A stretch of 25,862 nucleotides of DNA from Darksidea phi (Eukaryota > Ascomycota > Dothideomycetes > Pleosporales > Lentitheciaceae). The position numbers were made by a program, and so were the translations under genes. The notes under the pieces are model-generated. The model was not told the DNA's origin and ran no database searches. It saw only the letters and a program-made list of their open reading frames with translations. The stretch is taken from the NCBI GenBank assembly GCA_030770425.1, contig JASJFT010000363.1, positions 1-25,862 of the forward strand, given 5' to 3'. Shown one piece after another: positions 20,290 through 25,862 of this stretch; the stretch's first letter is position 1, and each line of letters begins with the position of its first letter.

Positions 20290-21600
20290 TTAATTACTTC
20301 TTAAAGTATTAGAATTATTATACTAGTAAGTACTTTATAAGTCTATCTATAGATATATTACTTATTTTTAAGTAAAGTACTTTAAATATACCTTTAATAT
20401 ACTTTTAGTATAGCTATATATTTTATATATCTATATAGTATAGTTAGGTAGTAATTTACTTATTTTCTCTAATAATAAGCTAAATTATTTACTAATTATC
20501 GTAGAAGATCTACTATATAATATCTAGGTCTAGGATAAATTTCTTAAAGAAATACTTAAGAGCTAGGAATTCCTTTATAATATATTTTAGGACGAATAGC
20601 TTAGCTTTAGTTATAAAGATAGTAATAATAAGTTATCTTATAGCTTTTTATAGTATAAATCTTCTAAAGAGTATAATAATATATTTATAGAATAATTATC
20701 TTATTTTTAGATTATCTATAAATAAAGTATTCCTATATATAAGAAGCTATATACTATTATATCTACTATATCTAATCTCTTTATATTAAGTTCTATATAG
20801 ATATATAATTATCTAGTCTACTACTATAAAGTATTTCTTACTTAGATTTATAAGATAATATAATAACTAGAAGATTATAAATATTATATTAGAATATAGT
20901 ATAATTACTATATATAAGATTAATCCTATATATCTTTAGTAAACTTTAATCTATAGCTTTATTACCTCTTTTATATTCTTTATAAGCTCTTTATCTAAGA
21001 GTAGTATTATAGGGAAGCTCTTTATATCTATAAGTAAAAACTTCTTTATAATCTTATTAATATATATATTATAAATAAGTTTAATTACTTAGACTTCTTT
21101 ATTTCTAATTACTCTTATTTTTAAGAATTACTTAATAGGGTTATAATCTTTTATTTTATATTTTATTTTAATCGACTTAAGAAGTACTTATATAGCTAGC
21201 TTATTTAATATATAGTATACTATAAGTATATTATCTATATAGAATAGAATAAATATATACTACTCCTTATTAAAGAATAAATATAGCTCTTTTATTAATA
21301 CTATAAGTCCTAGACCCTTTAGAACTTAGAAGAACTTCTTATATTATAGTAATAGTAAGTTATATAACCTATATAATACTTATTTAAACTTAATATATTT
21401 ACTAGGTTCTTTAAAGCTATTAGAAAGCTTATAAAATATATTAAACTAGTTATCTCGGCGAGTATTAAGAAAAGTTCTAATAATATTAAGCTAGTATACT
21501 TCTAGATTAAACTATACTATAATTACTATTATTATATAAAAAGATTATATAATAAGTATTATAGTATAGATTAACTAGATTAAATTTTTAGTCTAGAGGT
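20290..21600 (-). pseudogene. Copia reverse transcriptase and RNase H, decayed
   Basis: At 21409 the - frame reads EPSKYIKFK-stop-VLYRLYNLLLL-stop-YKK, matching (K)PGKVxxLxKALYGLxQSPxLWYK of Copia RT, with Trp to stop and Gly to Ser/Arg. At 21241-21221 is YIDNILI, the YVDDILI catalytic box with the second Asp now Asn. IKIKYKIKDYNPIK and FLKIRVIRN follow, equal to L...YEIxDLGxxxxFLGIxVxR. RNase H: at 20611 TKAKLFVLKYIIKE equals STTEAEYxALSxAxKE, then the DLDII, FYDN and YIDI remnants of the VxCDNQxxIxLxxN..H+TKHIDIxxH pattern. These positions share one frame. The RT copies element RNA into DNA and RNase H removes the RNA. Numerous stops show it is dead. Confidence 0.9.
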
Positions 21601-22599
21601 TATCTTATATATAAATATAAGCTTTATACTTAATTAAGAATCTATTTTAATTAAGCTTATAGATAAATATCTATTTAAGTAGAAGTAATCTCTATATTTA
21701 TTTCTTATACTCTACTACTTTTTATATATCTTTTTTTTTATATATTTATATTTTTTAATAAGTTACTTTTATAAATAGCTTCTTATAAGAATATATATAT
21801 AGATTTCTCTATTTCTCTAGCTCTTTTAGTAGATTATTATAATATTTATAATACTTTTTTAAAAATATAGTAGCTATAATTATAAAGAATAAAGTCTTAT
21901 ATTTTATTATAAACTTAAGCTTTTTATTTATAAAGATTTAATCTATAAGAGCTTTATTTAGAATATTATTTAACTAATCTAGATTATTATTTATATTACT
22001 AAATAGTATATATATTCTACTCCTACTATCTCTAAGTATATTTAAATTATTAGAATCTTACTCTTATAATCTATAACTCGCGTATATAGATAGTCTCTAG
22101 TTCTTCTTATTATATATATATTTAGGGGGTTACTTAAATACTTTATCTATAATATTAGAAGTTATACTACTAAGTTAAAAGGTATTTTCTATTATACTCT
22201 ATAGTATTAAGATTAAAGAGCTAGATTTTTATAGTTCTACTTCTTTAGTATTATATCTTATACGGGGAATATAGGAATTATTTAAGAGATTTTAGCTCTT
22301 CTAAATATTAGGTAATAACTTTAGCTCTAAGCTTAACTTAAAGAATATAAGTTTTATATACTTCTTATATACTATATATATTCTTAGTAATCTACTAATT
22401 ATACTTATTATTTATATAGTTACTAGAGTCCTTATTTTCTAATTAGATAGCTAGCTATCTACTTAAGTTAGATTCTAAGGTCTAGTATTTCTAAGTTACT
22501 TCTTAGTTAGTTATTAAGTTACTATAGTACTTAATTACTCTTTTAACTATATAGTAGGTAGCTCTATAGTCTTCTTTATATCTTAGTACTTACTATATT

Positions 22600-23900
22600 T
22601 ATTAAGAATATAAATAATTCTAACTACTTCTTTTTAAGAGATTATATTCGTCTCTTTATTCTTATAGAAGAGTATCTTATTAAATATTATATTTTTTATA
22701 GTAATTATCTAATTAAGTATTAGAATCTATATTCTATAAATATTAGAAACTCTATAGTCTATTAAATATTCTATATAGTTCTATAGAGTAATCTTAAAAC
22801 TTTTCTTATAGTATTCTACTATATATTCTTAATTAAATAAATAAGTATAATATCTATATATATATATACTACTTTAATTTAAATATAAATCTTTTATTAT
22901 ATTTCTTATATATACTAGCTCGTAGTAGTAAAAGTACTAATAGAACTAGATATCTAGTATTTTATTTAGGAAGTATAGCTTATAAGTATAAAAGGGGCTT
23001 ATATTATATAGCTATACTATATAATATATAATTTCTAACTAAAGCTTTTTAAAAAGTTTTATATTACTCTTTATTTTTATTAATTTAGTAATTATCTCTT
23101 AATTAGTATATTCTATACTATTATTAAACTTATATATATAAATAGGAAAAGACTTAATCTATATATTTTACTACTTCGTCTAGAGCTTATATTAAGATTT
23201 TCCTTTCTATAAAAGTATTATAGTATTATTATTTTACTATAGCTTAACTATTCTAAGTTAATATTATATATATACTAAACTCTCGAATATCTATAAAATA
23301 CGTAGAATCTCTAGTAATATCTTTCTAACTAGTATATCTATAAAGATCTTCCTACTATAGTTATATTTTAGAACGATTATCTAGTATTCTTCTAATTATT
23401 CTAGTAGTATATTAAAAAGATTCTATATAATTCTCTAAAATAGATAGAAAGAGTACTCTTTAGAGTATTAAGAGATTATCTATATAGTATATATAATCGT
23501 ATAGTACTTATATTATAAGTATCTAGTTTCTTTAATTTATATATTCTATATATACTATATAAGTATTTATAATACTTATAATTCTAGATACTTTACTCTT
23601 ATATACTATAAGTTCTTTATACTTTATCTAGAGTATAGTTATTAAAATTAATAAAAGTTTACTATATTAATTAAGAATATAGTATAAATAGAGATAGGCT
23701 TATATTTAATAAATATTAAGTTATATTTATATAGAAGTATTATAAGTATAATACTCTTATCTATTAATTCTATATATAAGGAGTAGTCTAGTCTAAGATA
23801 CTAGACTTCTTTCTTCCTTAAGTAAGCTTTTAAGACGATATTAAGATAAAAACCTTTAATAATTATAATATTTTATAGTATTAGATTCTCTATATCCTTT
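22600..23900 (-). pseudogene. Copia integrase, decayed
   Basis: The C-terminal part is clear: from about 22770 the - strand reads LIDYRVSNIYRI-stop-ILILN, then IITIKNIIFNK, matching the Copia pattern GYLVGYxxSNIYRIWxPxxxRVIxxRDVxFDE, with Trp to stop, Gly to Asp and Asp to Asn. It is in the same frame as RT (22756 and 21409 differ by 449 codons). EEVVRIIYI-like acidic-linker sequence follows before RT. The catalytic core upstream (about 23900-22850) is assigned by position; I could not read its DDE residues with confidence. Confidence 0.75.
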
Positions 23901-25300
23901 CTCTAAGCTCTATTAAGTATATTTTTAATTAGCTAAGTATCTATTCTTATAATTAGAAAGGTTTAGATTCCTATTTCTATATATTATATCTCTTAAGCTT
24001 TCTTAAATAATTTTAGTATAAATAACTCTTATATATTTATTAGATATAAAGTAGCTCTATTATTAAGTATAGTACTTTTAGAGAGAAGATAAGTATTAAA
24101 ATCTATAATTATATAGATCTTTATAAACTTATTAAAAAGTTTTAGATTAATTATTATAACTTATATTCTCTTTAGATAAGCTAAAGTATAAACTCTATCT
24201 AACTAATTTATTATACTTAGAAGCTTCTAGTCCTTAGATACTAGATATTTTCTTATTTTTATAAATTTATCTAAGTTAAGCTATTTTAAAATCTTCTAAT
24301 ACTTATTTAGATTAATTAGTATTTCTTCTCTAGTTACTACTATCTTAAGTCTTTTATATTTATCTATATTTTATTTATATATTTTATACTTATTCTTTCT
24401 AGACTCTCTATATAGGTAGATTTTAGTTTTATCTACTAGATATTAGTCTAGATACTAGTCTAAGGGCTAATCTAAGTATTCCCTTAGTATTATAAATATT
24501 CTAGGATTACTATTAAAAGCTCTTAAGAAGTATTTCTAGATTATTATAATAAATATTTTCCTAATCTTATTTAGAATAAGCTATTTTATATTAAGTATAC
24601 TATTCTATATAACTTACTAGTATATTAATTAGGTCTATTTTAGTATAAGCTTTAGAGTAATAATATCTAAAAAGTCTTAAATAACGAGTTATTCTTCTAT
24701 ATCTTCTAGTTTATATATTTTTATCTTAATATATAGAAAGTATTACTTTTTATACTACTCTTTAGGTATATAAGTACCCTACTTTATCTTTTTTAAATAA
24801 GTATAGTACTCTACTTAAACTATATTTATAGTAAGCTTTAGAGATAGGATAAACTTCTATTTTAATACGTATATTAGCTTCTATAGTATAGTATACTTCT
24901 AAGATATAAACTCTATTATAGCTAATTTAAGTAGCTTAGATATAATAGTTCTATTTATCTAGTTCTAGAGTATTTAGAGATATATTCTCTATACTATCTA
25001 GTTACTTAAGAAGGTCTAGTACTTATTAAGTCTCTATTAATATAGTATATCTAGGGCTATTAGACTTATATTACTTCTACTCTTATTACTAGTAATTAAC
25101 TCTATTATAGGGAGTATTAGAATAGTATTAACTAGATTTAAAGTATTCTTACCTTCTAGGTCGATCTAGTTCTATAACCCTTTATTAATTATATAAAACT
25201 AGAGCTAGATATACTAGTATAGCTACGTACTATAATTATATAGTTAGTATAATTCTATAAATAAAGCTTTACTTATAGCTCTTTAAAAGGGGGTATAAAG
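23901..25300 (-). pseudogene. Probable Copia Gag and protease region, decayed
   Basis: Placed by position between the right LTR and integrase. At about 24160-24060 the - strand reads INLKLFNKFIKIY, then DFNTYLLSKSTILNNRATL, which resembles the NNRxLFxxFxxI...(L)xxxGxG region after the active site of Copia protease. The DSGA motif itself is not recognisable. Further upstream Lys-rich helices are seen, but I could not confirm a zinc knuckle. The start lies somewhere below 25300; about 100 bases of leader would separate it from the LTR. Confidence 0.45.
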
Positions 25301-25404
25301 AAGTATAATATAAGAATAACTAGATTAACTAAATAGCTACTCGCTAGCTCTTTTAAGTATATAGGAAGAATAGTCCTATACTCTTAAAGTACTAGACTTA
25401 TAAT

Positions 25405-25593
25405 TATAGAGAAAAGAAGAGAGCTTACTAAAGCTACTTAGGAGTAAATTAAGAGGAAGATTACTATTTATTATAATAGAGAGCTCGGCTCTCCCTATAT
25501 AGATCTATTAGAGTATAGGAATAATACTTCTTTAATCTATTAAAGCTTAGGAATAGTTATCCCTAGGTACTACGTAGCTTAGATATTATAATA
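25405..25593 (-). repeat. Copia LTR, right copy (5' LTR), 189 bp
   Basis: Direct repeat of 17072-17260. It is less decayed: it keeps several G/C where the left copy has A/T (gagagctcggctctccc against gagagcttagctctctc). As the element is read on the - strand, this is the upstream LTR that would hold its promoter. Confidence 0.9.
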
Positions 25594-25598
25594 GTAGA
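25594..25598. repeat. Right copy of the target site duplication (GTAGA)
   Basis: Identical to 17067-17071. It marks the outer edge of the Copia insertion. Confidence 0.85.
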
Positions 25599-25862
25599 TT
25601 ATTCTTTATATAAAATTCTTATCTAAAGCTTTTATAACTTCTTATTAATTTATTTATATTTTACTTAGTATATACCTTTAAAATTCTACCTCTTATAAAA
25701 GCTTATTAAATAAATAGATAAGTTTATACTACTTTAAGTACTAATCTACTATATAAAGATTATACTTATTTCTATTATAATAAAACTCTTTATAGAATAT
25801 TAAGTATATAAAATTAATAATAATTTATTAAAAAGAATATATAGCTAGTATTTCTAATATTT
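25599..25862. other. RIPed repeat DNA, right part of the Copia target
   Basis: Continues the unclassified unit that ends at 17066 left of the Copia element. AT-rich and without CA/TG; no gene or site seen in the 264 bases available. Confidence 0.5.

Larger units (their letters stand above)
17072..25593 (-). mobile_element. Complete but RIP-dead Ty1/Copia retrotransposon with nested Fot1
   Basis: Two direct 189-bp repeats (17072-17260 and 25405-25593) are flanked by GTAGA on both sides, so this is one full insertion. Coding is on the - strand, running right to left: probable Gag/protease region (about 25200-23900), integrase, reverse transcriptase and RNase H (ending about 20290). The order integrase before RT identifies Ty1/Copia. 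Integrase C-terminus, RT and RNase H motifs (22756, 21409, 21241, 20611) share one frame over more than 2 kb. A Fot1-like element (17635-19487) was inserted later between RNase H and the left LTR. Without it the element is about 6.7 kb, long for Copia because of about 1.1 kb of extra sequence at the 3' side. All coding parts contain RIP stops. Confidence 0.9.

Noticed and set aside
24400..24440. Zinc knuckle in the Copia Gag (- strand)
   Set aside because: The spacing of Tyr residues that could derive from Cys does not fit CX2CX4HX4C, and the His position cannot be explained by RIP changes.
1..25862. Mitochondrial or plastid DNA because of very high AT content
   Set aside because: The window has decayed Copia, Gypsy and Fot1 elements, specific loss of CA/TG and no organelle genes, rRNA or tRNA.

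Overview
The window is a block of dead, nested transposable elements from a filamentous ascomycete (Pezizomycotina). From about position 151 to the end it is extremely AT-rich, and the dinucleotides CA and TG are almost absent. I found only about nine survivors by eye, at 4483, 8810, 8818, 9421, 9993, 10058, 10477, 12225 and 13889-15067. CG is still present, and CTAG and TA are very common. This is the signature of repeat-induced point mutation (RIP), which turns CA into TA on either strand. It is not CpG decay and not a mitochondrial genome. Only bases 1-120 look like ordinary nuclear DNA; they end in a 30-nt A run. I see no intact gene, tRNA, rRNA or CRISPR array.

Layout from left to right: (1) 1-120, un-RIPed DNA, then a poly(A) run. 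(2) 151-220, a fragment of the terminal repeat of the long-TIR element described in (6). (3) 221 to about 3590, RIPed repeat DNA I cannot classify. (4) About 3600-4880, + strand, a decayed Ty1/Copia gag. (5) About 6680-8773, - strand, the 3' part of a Ty3/Gypsy pol (RT end, RNase H, integrase, chromodomain). (6) 8774-12964, an element of about 4.2 kb with inverted repeats of about 280 bp, an unidentified GC-richer core and a second Gypsy fragment. (7) 12965-14390, + strand, a third Gypsy fragment (integrase plus chromodomain). (8) 14391-17066, unclassified repeat DNA. (9) 17072-25593, an essentially complete Copia element on the - strand with 189-bp LTRs and a perfect 5-bp target duplication GTAGA. 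Inside it lies (10) a complete Fot1/pogo-type Tc1-mariner element (17635-19487) with 48-bp inverted repeats and a transposase reading frame that can still be followed end to end.

The domain calls come from reading frames in which the family pattern survives while Trp, Gln and Arg codons have become stops, Asp/Glu/Gly have become Asn/Lys/Ser/Arg, and His/Cys have become Tyr. These are the substitutions RIP predicts. For the Copia pol, the Copia gag and the Fot1 transposase, motifs far apart stay in the same frame, so damage there is by point mutation rather than indels. The order of events that can be read directly is: unclassified target, then Copia insertion, then Fot1 insertion, with RIP acting on everything. 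The least explained part is the long-TIR element, whose terminal repeat occurs at three places in the window.
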